DNA of 64,000 nucleotides from JANNUT01 sp046331425. GTDB taxonomy: Bacteria; Acidobacteriota; Polarisedimenticolia; J045. Under the pieces are notes generated by a model that worked only from the letters and a program-made list of their open reading frames with translations, ran no database searches and was not told where the DNA came from. The stretch lies in assembly GCA_046331425.1 (NCBI GenBank), contig JAXLQU010000014.1, forward strand, positions 1 to 64,000, given 5' to 3'. Within the stretch, counting starts at the first letter, position 1, and each line of letters opens with the position of its first letter. The translations under genes and the position numbers were made by a program. Positions 26,463 to 36,158 of the stretch are shown one piece after another.

Positions 26463-26896
26463 ACTGTCAAAGTGGTTCAGCGCGTTTGGCAGCGGTAGTG
26501 GCCGCTGCGGTGGCGGCTGCGGTGGCGGTCGCCATCGTGATGATCGACCCGCCGAAGCAGCGATTGCGCCGCCTGGACGAGCGACGCGTAGAGGATTTGA
26601 GCGACCTGAAATCGCAAGTGCAGACCTACTTCGAGCGCCATAGCGCGCTCCCGAACGATTTCGCAGCGTTGACTCATGAGTCAGGATTCGGGCCGATGCT
26701 GGTCGATCCTGAGACCTCCAAGCCGTACGAGTACGAGCAGAGAGACGATGACTCCTACCGGCTGTGCGGAACGTTCGCACTCGATTCTGGCGCGACCTCA
26801 GCAAGGCATCGCTACGGCATCTACGCTATTCAGTGGGCGCACCCCGCGGGCCGCTTTTGCTTCGACCTCGAGATCGTCGAACCGAAAGGCGAATAG
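26459..26896 (+). CDS. Small membrane-anchored protein, partner of the DUF5671 gene
   Basis: The 145-residue protein starts with ATG 26459, overlapping the previous stop. One N-terminal membrane helix (AAVVAAAVAAAVAVAIVM) leads to an extracytoplasmic domain of about 110 residues. That domain begins with a helix (DLSDLKSQVQTYFERHSALP) and a YEYEQRDDDSYRLCGTFALD strand region. The architecture recalls type II pseudopilin-like proteins encoded beside DUF5671, but no prepilin cleavage site is present. Two cysteines in the domain could form a disulfide. Function unknown. Confidence 0.7.
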   Translation: MNCQSGSARLAAVVAAAVAAAVAVAIVMIDPPKQRLRRLDERRVEDLSDLKSQVQTYFERHSALPNDFAALTHESGFGPMLVDPETSKPYEYEQRDDDSYRLCGTFALDSGATSARHRYGIYAIQWAHPAGRFCFDLEIVEPKGE

Positions 26897-26931
26897 GGCG
26901 AGCGCACATTTCAACACGCGTCACGCTCGCC
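26897..26931. terminator. Weak bidirectional hairpin between convergent genes
   Basis: GGCGAGCG (26897-26904) pairs with CGCTCGCC (26924-26931) across a 19-base loop, right after the plus-strand stop and before the minus-strand gene end. No U-tract is present, so it is a possible terminator only. Confidence 0.3.
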
Positions 26932-26959
26932 ATCGCCTGGTACGACGGCACCTCGTCAA

Positions 26960-28012
26960 CTACGGCGGACAGACTCTTTCAATCTCGACATCGTCGATGA
27001 ACGTGTGTGCAATCCCACCCGGTGGACCCGGCCAGGTGTAGTTGCTCCACGAGTCGGCTGCCAATCCGCCCGACACGCCTTGAAGCGACGGCAGCCCGTC
27101 GACCGCGTCGACCTGCCAACCTGCGGGCTCCGCACTCCCCTCGATCCAGAACTTGGCCTGCAAACGGGTCGTCACCGGCGATTCCTGGAGACAGCGAAAC
27201 CGCACTCGATAGCGCACACCGTTTTGAAAATCGAAGGACGGATTGAAGTTGATCGAGATCGATTCCTCATTACCGTCGCGCTCGCGCCATACGCCGATCC
27301 CATCGGTGCGGAAATCCTCGACAAACACCGCATATCCGGCGCCGTGCAGCGGGGTGTTTTGCAAACACCCGCCGTTCTGCCGCACGTAAAAGCCAATCCC
27401 CTGCGTTTCTGAATCTTCGAACTGCATCGACAACCGCACCTCGACATCGCGTTCGTCGATCGGCGCTGTTAGACGCGCCAAGGAGTAACCCGACAACACC
27501 GGCCGATAGCGACCGCTGCCGTTCTGCACATCGGAGCGATCGACGCTGCACACCCGTTGCCACGGCGGTGGCCAGGGAGCGCCGTTGGCGGCATTGAATC
27601 GCTCACGGAAGGCAAGCTCACCGCAGCACTTGCCGTTGGCGTTGGGCAGACGTGGAGTGTTGGTGCCCGTGCCGGCACTCCCTTCACCGTCGGCGTTGCG
27701 CGCCGTGACCAGATACCAAAGCAACTCGCCAGGACCCGGGCGACGAATCAACAGATCGCCCGTCGTGGTCGCGGTGAATGCGCCGGCACTGCACGAATCC
27801 AATCCAGTCGTGGCGAGAGCGGGAAGCGTCGCGGCGTCACCCTTGTAGACCAGATACTGAGTCGCGCCGGCGACGGATGACCACGACACGCACTCCTTCG
27901 ATCCGCTGCACCAGGTGAGTCCCGCCACCTCGTCGGGCGGCGCCGCCAACGCGGGCAGTGCCACGAGGAAACCAAGCACGGCGCCGCTGAATCGCACGTC
28001 GGGGTACTGCAT
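26960..28012 (-). CDS. Secreted protein with FN3-like and concanavalin-like domains, function unknown
   Basis: The 350-residue protein has a signal peptide cleaved near ALAAPPD. The first 110 residues resemble a fibronectin-III-like fold, with an LLWYLVTARNADGEGSAG strand pattern that recurs in several secreted proteins of this window. The remaining 220 residues look like a jelly-roll/LamG-type carbohydrate-binding or glycan-recognising domain (VRLSMQFEDSETQGIGFYVR, VRYRVRFRCLQESP, HTFIDDVEIERVC). No catalytic acid pair is obvious. Stand-alone minus-strand gene, convergent with the DUF5671 pair. Confidence 0.65.
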   Translation of the reverse strand: MQYPDVRFSGAVLGFLVALPALAAPPDEVAGLTWCSGSKECVSWSSVAGATQYLVYKGDAATLPALATTGLDSCSAGAFTATTTGDLLIRRPGPGELLWYLVTARNADGEGSAGTGTNTPRLPNANGKCCGELAFRERFNAANGAPWPPPWQRVCSVDRSDVQNGSGRYRPVLSGYSLARLTAPIDERDVEVRLSMQFEDSETQGIGFYVRQNGGCLQNTPLHGAGYAVFVEDFRTDGIGVWRERDGNEESISINFNPSFDFQNGVRYRVRFRCLQESPVTTRLQAKFWIEGSAEPAGWQVDAVDGLPSLQGVSGGLAADSWSNYTWPGPPGGIAHTFIDDVEIERVCPP

Positions 28013-28513
28013 CGATCGAATCTCCTCAGCTCTTGTCCTGCTGTTGTGCCCCGTCGGTGCCCACCCGTGGTCGCATCACTTGCAAGACGTGCAAGGCTGC
28101 CATTCTCTCTCAGTCCGAAAGTCAATCGCGCGAATCAGGACAGACAGTCCAACCGGCATAGAAGATCGGGCAGCGTGCTGGAAGGGACACAATTTCGTGC
28201 GCCAAGCCAATTGACATCGGCTCGTCAGGCGAGTACACCGGCGAGGCTTAGCGACTGTGGGGAATGTGCGAGCACCTGAGTTGCTCGACGGGTTGGAGCG
28301 CAGCGTCCCACGCAGGGTGACTAGGTCAAGGGGCACCTGTGCGGTATCGGCGCCGTTGTCATCCAACCCCGATGGTCAGGGGCTGGCGCAGCCGAGAGTG
28401 TTGCCGAGGGCGGCGCTGCACGAAGCGTGCACATCTTCCCGCCGGTTCGTGATGGTGGTGTCGTCCACACGGAGGGTTCGCGCAGCGATCCCCGCGCGAA
28501 CGAGGGAGGTTGA
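28013..28513. other. Divergent intergenic region
   Basis: About 500 bases lie between a leftward and a rightward secreted-protein gene. No gene is supported. A small dyad CTTGCA-AGACG-TGCAAG (28079-28095) may be a binding site near the leftward gene. GGGAGG at about 28504-28509 is the ribosome binding site of the giant protease. No clear core promoter was recognised. Confidence 0.45.
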
Positions 28514-31500
28514 ATGTCTCGCTCAAGACTCGGTCGAAGTGTGTCGCTGGTATCGCTGGTAATCGTGCTCGCGCTCGGCGTGATGTGGGCGCTAGCGCTT
28601 ACCGGCGATTCGGCGAGACCGGCCTATGTGCCGGGCGAAGTGCTGTTGAAATTCAGACCCGACGCGCCGTTGGGCGGTATCGCCCGGCTGCGCGGCGAGT
28701 TGGCAGCCTCCACGCTGAATACGTTCGCCTCTCGTGCCGAGCAGTGGCGGCTCGGGCCCGGCGTGAACGTCGAGGCCGCGATCGCTCGATTGCAGGCCAG
28801 CCCGCTGGTCGAATATGCCGAGCCGAATTTCGTGATCGGCCTGGATGTGATCCCCAACGATCCGCGCGTTTCGGAACTGTGGGGGATGAACAACACCGGG
28901 CAGACAGGCGGAACGGTCGACGCCGACATCGACGCCGACCTGGCGTGGGGCGTGTCGACCGGCAGTCCGTCAGTCGTCGTTGGTGTGATCGATACGGGCA
29001 TCGACTACAACCATCCCGATCTCGCACCGAACATCTGGACCAATCCTGGCGAAGTTGCCGGCAACGGCATCGATGACGACAACAACGGCTTCATCGACGA
29101 CGTTCATGGGTACGACTTCATCAACAACGACCCCGATCCGTTCGACGACAACGGCCACGGTTCGCACGTTTCCGGAACGATCACCGCCGCCGGCAACAAC
29201 AGCATCGGCGTGGCCGGCGTGGCCTGGAACGTCAAGGTGATGGGATTGAAGTTCCTCAGCGGCGGCGGATCAGGAAACACCGCCGACGCGGTGCGCGCCG
29301 TCGACTACGCCACCATGATGCACGTCGATCTCACCAGCAACTCGTGGGGCGGCGGTGGGTTCTCACAAACGCTGTATGACGCGATCGCACGCGCCGGAGC
29401 GGCCAACATCGCCTTCGTCGCCGCGGCCGGAAATGATGGCGTCAACAACGACACGTCGCCGCACTACCCGAGCAGCTATGACCTGGCCAACCTCATTTCG
29501 GTCGCCGCCACCGATCATCGCGACCTGAAGGCCTCCTTCTCGAATTGGGGCCCGACATCGGTCGATCTGGCGGCACCTGGCGTCGATATCCTCAGCACGT
29601 TGCCCGGGAATACCTACGGCACGCTGTCCGGCACCTCGATGGCGACGCCGCACGTTTCCGGCGTCTGCGCGCTGATTCGCTCCGTGTCGCCCAACATTCC
29701 TGTGGCACAGATGAAGAACGTGTTGCTCAACTCCGTCGACCACATCGCGTCGATGAACGGGCAAGTCGTTTCGAACGGACGGTTGAACGCGTTCTTCGCC
29801 ATCGCCGAACCGGACAATGTTGCGCCCGGCATGATCAACAGCCTGGCGGCGGTCGACCCCGGTTCCAACACGATGGGCTTGAGTTGGACCGCAACCGGTG
29901 ATGACGGGAACGTCGGCACCGCCAACTATTACGAGCTGCGCTACTCACTCGATCCGATTACGGAAGCCAACTTCAGTTCCGCCACACGGGCCGGGAAAGA
30001 GCCGGCGCCGCTCGTGGCTGGAACGACGCAGCAGATGGAGGTCAAGAATCTGCAGGCCGCCTCGCTCTACTTCTTCGCGATTCGCGCGGTAGACGAGTGG
30101 GGCAATGCCGGGCCGATTTCGAATGTGGCCGAGGAACGCACGCTGCCGTCGCCCACCGCGCAGGCAGCTCCGACGTCGATCAGCGACACGCTGCTCACGG
30201 GCCAGCAGTCGGACCATGTCGTGACGCTCACCAACATCGGCGAGGGAACACTCGACTTCACGATTCCGCCACCTGCCGTGGGTGAACCGACGGTCCAATC
30301 AGACTCACTCGAACTGGGCAAGGACGAGATCGACCCGCGCGTGAATCACCCGCAAATCGAAAGCAGCGGAGGACCCGACAGCTTCGGGTACCGCTGGGTC
30401 GATAGCGATCAACCGGGTGGACCCGCATTCTCGTGGCTCGACATTTCCACGACCGGCACGGCGCTCAACCTCACCGGAGACGATGCCACCACGGCGCCGC
30501 TCGATCTGGGCTTCAACGCCCCGTTCTACGGAACCTTCTTCAATCAGGTACGTGTTTGCAGCAACGGCTGGGTTTCGTTTACCAGTGCCGCCACCAGTTA
30601 CAGCAACCAACCACTGCCGAGTGCCTCCGCACCGGAAAACCTGATCGCAGCGCTGTGGGACGATCTCAATCCCAAGAGCGTGAATCGGACCTACTTCCAA
30701 TCGTTCGGCAACAAGGCGGTGGTGCAGTGGCAGGCGATTCCGCGCTACAGCGGAACCGGCGATTACACCTTCCAAATGATCATCGAAGCGAGCGGCGCGA
30801 TCACGCTGCAGTACCTGACGCTGACCGGCGATCTGACCAGCGCCACGGTCGGGATCCAAGACGCTTCCAAGTCTGCCGGTCTGCAGGTGGCGTTCAATCA
30901 AGCCTATCTGCACGACAACCTCGCGATTCGAATCAACTCGACCCCGCAATGGTTGACCGCGTCGCCAACAGCCGGCCGGCTGCGCGCCGGGGAGTCGCTC
31001 CCGATCAACGTGCACATCGACGCGTCGGGGCTCGAGGGTGGAGAGTACCCCGGCACCGTCAACATCCAGACCAACGATCCGGCGCAACTCGTGATTCCGA
31101 TTGCGGTGGCGTTGCATGTCACCGGAGCGCCGGACATTACGGTGCAACCGCAAGCGATCGATTATGGTGAGCGGTTCGTCAACAACACGCACCCCGCCAA
31201 CCTGATCGTCGCCAACGATGGGACCGATGTGCTGCACGTAACCAACATCGTTTCCAGCGACGCGCAGTTGGTGGCGGCGCCGACCAGTTTCGATGTGGCG
31301 CCGCACGGTTCGCAGAACGTGGCGGTGAACTGGACGCCAACAACGCTCGGTCCGTTCAGCGGCTCGCTCACGATTCAAAGCAACGATGGGGCCGATCCGA
31401 ACCTGGCGGTGCCGGTCACCGGCACTGCGGTCGCCGCACCCCAGATGACGTTCGATCCTTCCTCCTTCAACGAAACGCTGTTTTCCGGCCAGACGGTCAG

Positions 31501-34500
31501 CCGACCGCTGCACGTTACCAACAACGGCGGCGCCAACCTGATCGTCAACGCAGCCGCCGATCAAGGCAACGGCGGCAATGGCATCGTCTCGACCCCGGAC
31601 GAAGGGACCGAAGGCTCCGGCGGGCCGGATGCGTTCGGCTATCGTTGGAAAGACTCCGATGCGTCGGGCGGCCCTGCCTACGATTTCGTCGACATCAGTT
31701 CCACCGGTACCACGATCTCGTTCACGAGCCAGGACGACGCACTCAGCTCGGCGATCAGCATGGGGATGACCTTCCCGTTCTATGGAAGCAACTTCTCGTC
31801 CTTGAAGGTCTGTACCAACGGTTGGTTGACGTTCGACACGACCGATACGCTCAGTCGTCTGAGCAACAGCACGCTCCCGTCCAGTTCCGGCGCCAAGAAC
31901 ATGATCGCGATGTTCTGGGACGACCTGCATCTGCGCAGCGGGAACGTGAAGTATCGCGCCGAAGGTTCACGCTTCATCGTGCAGTACACCAACGTCGAGA
32001 AGTTCAGTCCATCGGGCTCCCCGATCACATTCCAAGTCCAGCTCTACAGCAGCGGCCGCGTGGTGCTGCAGTACAGGACGATGATCGGGACGCTCAACTC
32101 GGCCACGATCGGTATCCAGGATTCGACGCGTACCATCGGCCTGGTCTCCAACTTCAACGCCAACTACGTGCACAGCTCGATGGCAATCCAGTACAGCCGC
32201 GTGCCCGAGTGGCTGCGGGTCACCCCAGCCTCGAGCACGATCCCACCAGGGCAGTCGTTCGACTTCACGGTGACGTTCGATTCCAACAGCCGCAACGGCG
32301 GAGATCTGGCCGGCGCCGTGGTGCTGAATACCAACATCCCGTCGCAACCGCAGGAGCGTGTGCCGGCCGTGTTGCACGTCGTCGGCGCACCGATCGTGGC
32401 GATCGCGCCGACGTCGTACGCGTACGGCACACGGTTCACCGGCTACTCGTACCTGACGACATTCCAGGTACTCAACAACGGCACCGATGTTCTGAACGTT
32501 GCCGACGTCTTCAGCAGCGACCCGAACCTGTTCGTCGAGCAGCCGGCGGACGGACCGGAGCAACCGCAAGCGTCGTTCCCGCTGCAGCCTGGTGGGGCCA
32601 GGATCTTCAATCTGCGTTGGGCACCGACAGTTGCCGGCCCGCTCAACGCACTCGTCCACGTGATCAGCGACGACCCGACGACGCCCGACAAGACGATGCC
32701 GGTTACCGGCCTCGGAATCGTGCCGCCGGTTGCCGTCAACTCGCCTGACTCGTTCGCAGAGTCGCTCGACTCCGGTCAGGTCGTACATCGCACGTTGCAC
32801 CTCGAAAACCAGGGCGGGTCGGATCTGAACTTCACGACGCGGGTGCAACTCAACAGCGGCGCGAGCGTCACCGTCTACGAACCGCTCGAGTTGAAGAAGG
32901 ACGAGCCGGATCCGCGGCCGGGTGTGCTCGGTACCGGCGGCCCTGATGTTTTCGGGTACACATGGAAAGACTCCGACGACGCCGAGGGACCGGCGTTCGA
33001 TTGGGTCGACATCAGTTCTACCGGCACAGCGATCTCTTTCACCAGCTCTGACGACGCTCTCAGCTCGGCGATCAATCTGGGGATCACCTTCCCGTTCTAC
33101 GGTGGGAGCTTCTCGTCGTTGAAGGTCGGGACCAACGGCTGGCTGACCTTCGACACCACCGACACCTCGACACGCTTGTCCAACAGCGCACTGCCGAATT
33201 CGTCGGGCGCCGCGAACATGCTGGCGCTGTTCTGGGACGATCTGCATCTGCGCAATGGCAACGTGAGGTACTTGGCCGACGGCACCCGCTTCATCGTGCA
33301 GTACACGCATGTCGACCGATTCTCCAGCACCACGCCCTCCGACCTGACGTTCCAGGTGATCCTCTACCCGAACGGCCGGATCGTGATGCAGTACCTCACG
33401 ATGACCTCGGCCGAGTTGGCCAGCGCCACCGTCGGAATGCAAGACCAAGCCAAGACCGACGGCTTGACCGTGGTCTTCAACAGCGCGTACATGCACAACA
33501 ACCTGGCGATCGAGTACGCACCGCCATTCTTGTTCCCGACACTCACCCCCAATGCTGGAACGGTGGCGGCCGGCAGTTTCGTCGACATCGATGTGGCGAT
33601 CGATGCCCGCGGCCTCGTCGGTGGCGACTATCAATCCTCGATCGAGATGTCCACCAACGATCCGGCACGCGGACTGATCTCGATCCCGGTCAACGTGCAC
33701 GTCACCGGAATTCCGGACATCGATGTAACACCGCTTTCGCTCAGCTTCCCGACCACGTTCGTCGGGTTCAGCAGCACGCTGCCGATGACGATCCGCAACA
33801 TCGGCACCGACGCGATTCACGTAACCGCGCTGAACTTCGCCGGTGAGTTCAACTCGACCACCACGGCACCGTTCGACCTCGCGCCGGGCGCGGCCACCAA
33901 CGTCAACGTCAACTTCACGCCATTGGACGAGGGAACGCGCCTCGGATCGCTGACGGTGGTGAGCAACGATCCGGATGAAGGATCGGTCGTCGTGGCCTTG
34001 CAAGGCGAGGCGTTGATCCCGCCGGAGATCCACGTCACACCTCCGGCGATCTCGACCGCACTTCCGCCGGGCGGCCACCGCACCAAGCAGCTCACGATTC
34101 GCAACGAAGGCGGCAGCAACCTTTATTGGGATGGCGGTACCAACCTGATCTCGACCGAAGGCACGGTTTCCCCGGGCTCTTACGTCGAGCTGGCGAAGGA
34201 TGATCTGGACACTCGTGCAGGGATTCTGGGTGCGGGCGGACCGGATCTCTTCGGCTATAGCTGGACCGATTCCGATCAGACGGGCGGACCGACGTTCGAT
34301 TGGGTCGACATCAGCTCGATCGGCACCCAGATCACCGGGTTGACAGGTGACGATCAAAACGCACAAGCGATTCCGATCGGCTTCTCGTTCCCGTTCTACG
34401 GCAACAACTTCTCGACCGTGAACGTCTGCACCAACGGTTGGCTGTCGTTCAGTTCGACCTTGACGACATTCACCAACCAACCGCTGCCGAACAACGCGTC

Positions 34501-35902
34501 GGCCGTCCCGGAGAACCTGCTCGCACCGTTCTGGGATGACTTGCACTTCCGCACCACCGGCAAGGCCTACTACTACAATGACGGCGCACGCCTGATCGTG
34601 CAGTACCAAACGGTCGAGCGTTACGCCGCCGGTTCGCTACTCACCTTCCAGGTTCAGCTCTACCCCAATGGCCGAATCGTCTATCAGTACCTCTCGCTCA
34701 GCGGCACGCTCAACTCCGCCACCGTCGGGATCCAAAACTCGGCCAAGGACGATGGGCTGAACGTGGTCTACAACCTCGACTACCTGCACGACAACTTGGC
34801 GATCGAGTTCAAGAAGATCCCCGATTGGATCAAGCTCGGTACGACGGGTGGAACGGTGCCGGAGAGCGGTGCTCAGAACTCCGACGTCCTGCTCGACGCA
34901 GTCGGCTTGGAGGACGGGATTCACGAAGCCGTGATCAAGATCAACAGCAACGATCCGTACACGCCGTTGGTCGAGGTTCCGGTTCGACTCAACGTCAGCT
35001 TGGTTGCGCCGACGCTGACTGACTTCGTCCCCAAGATCATCCGTCACGACGGCAGCGTGTTGCGTGTGCGGATGACGATCCAACTCACGCCCGATCTGAA
35101 TCCACACAACATCCGCCTCGGCAGCGTGATGCTCAACGATTCGGTCCCCGCGCTGGCCGATCCACCGCCGTACTACACCGACAGCAACCGCGACGGCATC
35201 GAAGAGGTGACGTTCTGGTTCGACTCGGAGCTGTTCTTCGACACGGTGGCCGAAGGTCAGTTGATACCGGTCACGATTCAAGGCGAGGTCGAGGATGTGC
35301 AGTGGTGGCGAGGCACCGATTACGTCCGCACCGGCGACCCGGCTCAGTACCGGCCGCTGCCGGGTAGTTACAACCTCGCCGGCTCCACGCTGAACATCGC
35401 ATGGAACCCGGCGTCGCAAGCGCCTGATCACCGCTACACCATCCAGCTCTCGCGCGATGGCGGCGCGAACTGGGAGACACTGGCCACCAACGTGACGGGG
35501 CTTTCGTACGATTGGACCGTCTCCGGCACGCCGACCGAAAGCGCGCTGGTCAAGGTCCTCTCGTATGACGGTCGTGGCTCGTTGTTGGGGCAGGACACGA
35601 CGGATGCTCCGTTCACCATTGCGGGTGCGGCGCTCAACCGGCCGAATCCGATCGATGGGAGTCAGTTACTCACGACCTGGAATGGATCGTCGCTGCGGCT
35701 GGAGTGGAAGGCCCCGGCGACCGATCTGAACCACGGCCCTGCCGATCGCTTCCGGATCATGCGGGGTACCGATCCACAGAACCTCAGCCAGGTCGCGCTG
35801 GTCAGCACCTTCGTCTACACCGAGGACGCGGCGGCAACCAGCGGCGGTGCGATCTACTACTACCGCGTGATCGCGGCCAATGCGGCGGGTGACGCACCGT
35901 AG
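28514..35902 (+). CDS. Giant secreted S8 protease with four repeated surface modules
   Basis: The protein has 2462 residues; GGGAGG precedes the ATG. An N-terminal signal anchor (about 9-30) leads into a fervidolysin-like propeptide (YVPGEVLLKFRPDAP). The subtilase domain has an intact triad: D160 (GVIDTGID), H215 (NGHGSHVSG) and S375 (SGTSMATPH). An FN3 domain (about 440-540) follows, then four homologous modules of 415-440 residues. Each consists of an abnormal-spindle/choice-of-anchor-D-like strand region, a GGPDxFGYxWxDSD block, an NGWxxF-WDDL beta-sandwich, and a SNDP-type Ig domain. The GGPD blocks start near 30369, 31619, 32936 and 34227. The C-terminus has FN3-like domains and ends in NAAGDAP without a sorting signal. 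It should be an extracellular protease or adhesin. Confidence 0.93.
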   Translation: MSRSRLGRSVSLVSLVIVLALGVMWALALTGDSARPAYVPGEVLLKFRPDAPLGGIARLRGELAASTLNTFASRAEQWRLGPGVNVEAAIARLQASPLVEYAEPNFVIGLDVIPNDPRVSELWGMNNTGQTGGTVDADIDADLAWGVSTGSPSVVVGVIDTGIDYNHPDLAPNIWTNPGEVAGNGIDDDNNGFIDDVHGYDFINNDPDPFDDNGHGSHVSGTITAAGNNSIGVAGVAWNVKVMGLKFLSGGGSGNTADAVRAVDYATMMHVDLTSNSWGGGGFSQTLYDAIARAGAANIAFVAAAGNDGVNNDTSPHYPSSYDLANLISVAATDHRDLKASFSNWGPTSVDLAAPGVDILSTLPGNTYGTLSGTSMATPHVSGVCALIRSVSPNIPVAQMKNVLLNSVDHIASMNGQVVSNGRLNAFFAIAEPDNVAPGMINSLAAVDPGSNTMGLSWTATGDDGNVGTANYYELRYSLDPITEANFSSATRAGKEPAPLVAGTTQQMEVKNLQAASLYFFAIRAVDEWGNAGPISNVAEERTLPSPTAQAAPTSISDTLLTGQQSDHVVTLTNIGEGTLDFTIPPPAVGEPTVQSDSLELGKDEIDPRVNHPQIESSGGPDSFGYRWVDSDQPGGPAFSWLDISTTGTALNLTGDDATTAPLDLGFNAPFYGTFFNQVRVCSNGWVSFTSAATSYSNQPLPSASAPENLIAALWDDLNPKSVNRTYFQSFGNKAVVQWQAIPRYSGTGDYTFQMIIEASGAITLQYLTLTGDLTSATVGIQDASKSAGLQVAFNQAYLHDNLAIRINSTPQWLTASPTAGRLRAGESLPINVHIDASGLEGGEYPGTVNIQTNDPAQLVIPIAVALHVTGAPDITVQPQAIDYGERFVNNTHPANLIVANDGTDVLHVTNIVSSDAQLVAAPTSFDVAPHGSQNVAVNWTPTTLGPFSGSLTIQSNDGADPNLAVPVTGTAVAAPQMTFDPSSFNETLFSGQTVSRPLHVTNNGGANLIVNAAADQGNGGNGIVSTPDEGTEGSGGPDAFGYRWKDSDASGGPAYDFVDISSTGTTISFTSQDDALSSAISMGMTFPFYGSNFSSLKVCTNGWLTFDTTDTLSRLSNSTLPSSSGAKNMIAMFWDDLHLRSGNVKYRAEGSRFIVQYTNVEKFSPSGSPITFQVQLYSSGRVVLQYRTMIGTLNSATIGIQDSTRTIGLVSNFNANYVHSSMAIQYSRVPEWLRVTPASSTIPPGQSFDFTVTFDSNSRNGGDLAGAVVLNTNIPSQPQERVPAVLHVVGAPIVAIAPTSYAYGTRFTGYSYLTTFQVLNNGTDVLNVADVFSSDPNLFVEQPADGPEQPQASFPLQPGGARIFNLRWAPTVAGPLNALVHVISDDPTTPDKTMPVTGLGIVPPVAVNSPDSFAESLDSGQVVHRTLHLENQGGSDLNFTTRVQLNSGASVTVYEPLELKKDEPDPRPGVLGTGGPDVFGYTWKDSDDAEGPAFDWVDISSTGTAISFTSSDDALSSAINLGITFPFYGGSFSSLKVGTNGWLTFDTTDTSTRLSNSALPNSSGAANMLALFWDDLHLRNGNVRYLADGTRFIVQYTHVDRFSSTTPSDLTFQVILYPNGRIVMQYLTMTSAELASATVGMQDQAKTDGLTVVFNSAYMHNNLAIEYAPPFLFPTLTPNAGTVAAGSFVDIDVAIDARGLVGGDYQSSIEMSTNDPARGLISIPVNVHVTGIPDIDVTPLSLSFPTTFVGFSSTLPMTIRNIGTDAIHVTALNFAGEFNSTTTAPFDLAPGAATNVNVNFTPLDEGTRLGSLTVVSNDPDEGSVVVALQGEALIPPEIHVTPPAISTALPPGGHRTKQLTIRNEGGSNLYWDGGTNLISTEGTVSPGSYVELAKDDLDTRAGILGAGGPDLFGYSWTDSDQTGGPTFDWVDISSIGTQITGLTGDDQNAQAIPIGFSFPFYGNNFSTVNVCTNGWLSFSSTLTTFTNQPLPNNASAVPENLLAPFWDDLHFRTTGKAYYYNDGARLIVQYQTVERYAAGSLLTFQVQLYPNGRIVYQYLSLSGTLNSATVGIQNSAKDDGLNVVYNLDYLHDNLAIEFKKIPDWIKLGTTGGTVPESGAQNSDVLLDAVGLEDGIHEAVIKINSNDPYTPLVEVPVRLNVSLVAPTLTDFVPKIIRHDGSVLRVRMTIQLTPDLNPHNIRLGSVMLNDSVPALADPPPYYTDSNRDGIEEVTFWFDSELFFDTVAEGQLIPVTIQGEVEDVQWWRGTDYVRTGDPAQYRPLPGSYNLAGSTLNIAWNPASQAPDHRYTIQLSRDGGANWETLATNVTGLSYDWTVSGTPTESALVKVLSYDGRGSLLGQDTTDAPFTIAGAALNRPNPIDGSQLLTTWNGSSLRLEWKAPATDLNHGPADRFRIMRGTDPQNLSQVALVSTFVYTEDAAATSGGAIYYYRVIAANAAGDAP

Positions 35903-35942
35903 TTTTGACACCGCGACAAAAATGAACGACCGCTTCACCAAG

Positions 35943-35977
35943 CTGCCGGGTCCTTCGGGGCCCGGCAGTTTTTTTTT
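35943..35977 (+). terminator. Strong Rho-independent terminator with UUCG loop
   Basis: The stem CTGCCGGGTCC/GGGCCCGGCAG is 11 bp with one U-G pair, closed by C(UUCG)G. Nine T follow (35969-35977). It ends the giant protease transcript 40 bases after its stop. Confidence 0.95.
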
Positions 35978-36158
35978 GTGACCGTGATCGATACTCTCGC
36001 CGCAGGAAACGACCGGTCGATCGACGTTGTTCCGACCTGGAACAGCCGCGAGTTTTTCGTAGAACCCGCAAGATCAACGGCGCGCGAGCCTCGCAGGCAC
36101 TATCTATTTCGAAATCCACGGCAGTCAGCCGCGCGAGCCTTCAATAGAGAGGTTGCCC

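Noticed and set aside
31967..34609. Minus-strand 880-codon frame opposite the giant protease
   Set aside because: It mirrors the repeated modules and is Arg/Val/Asp-rich with no domain. The plus frame is continuous with the subtilase.
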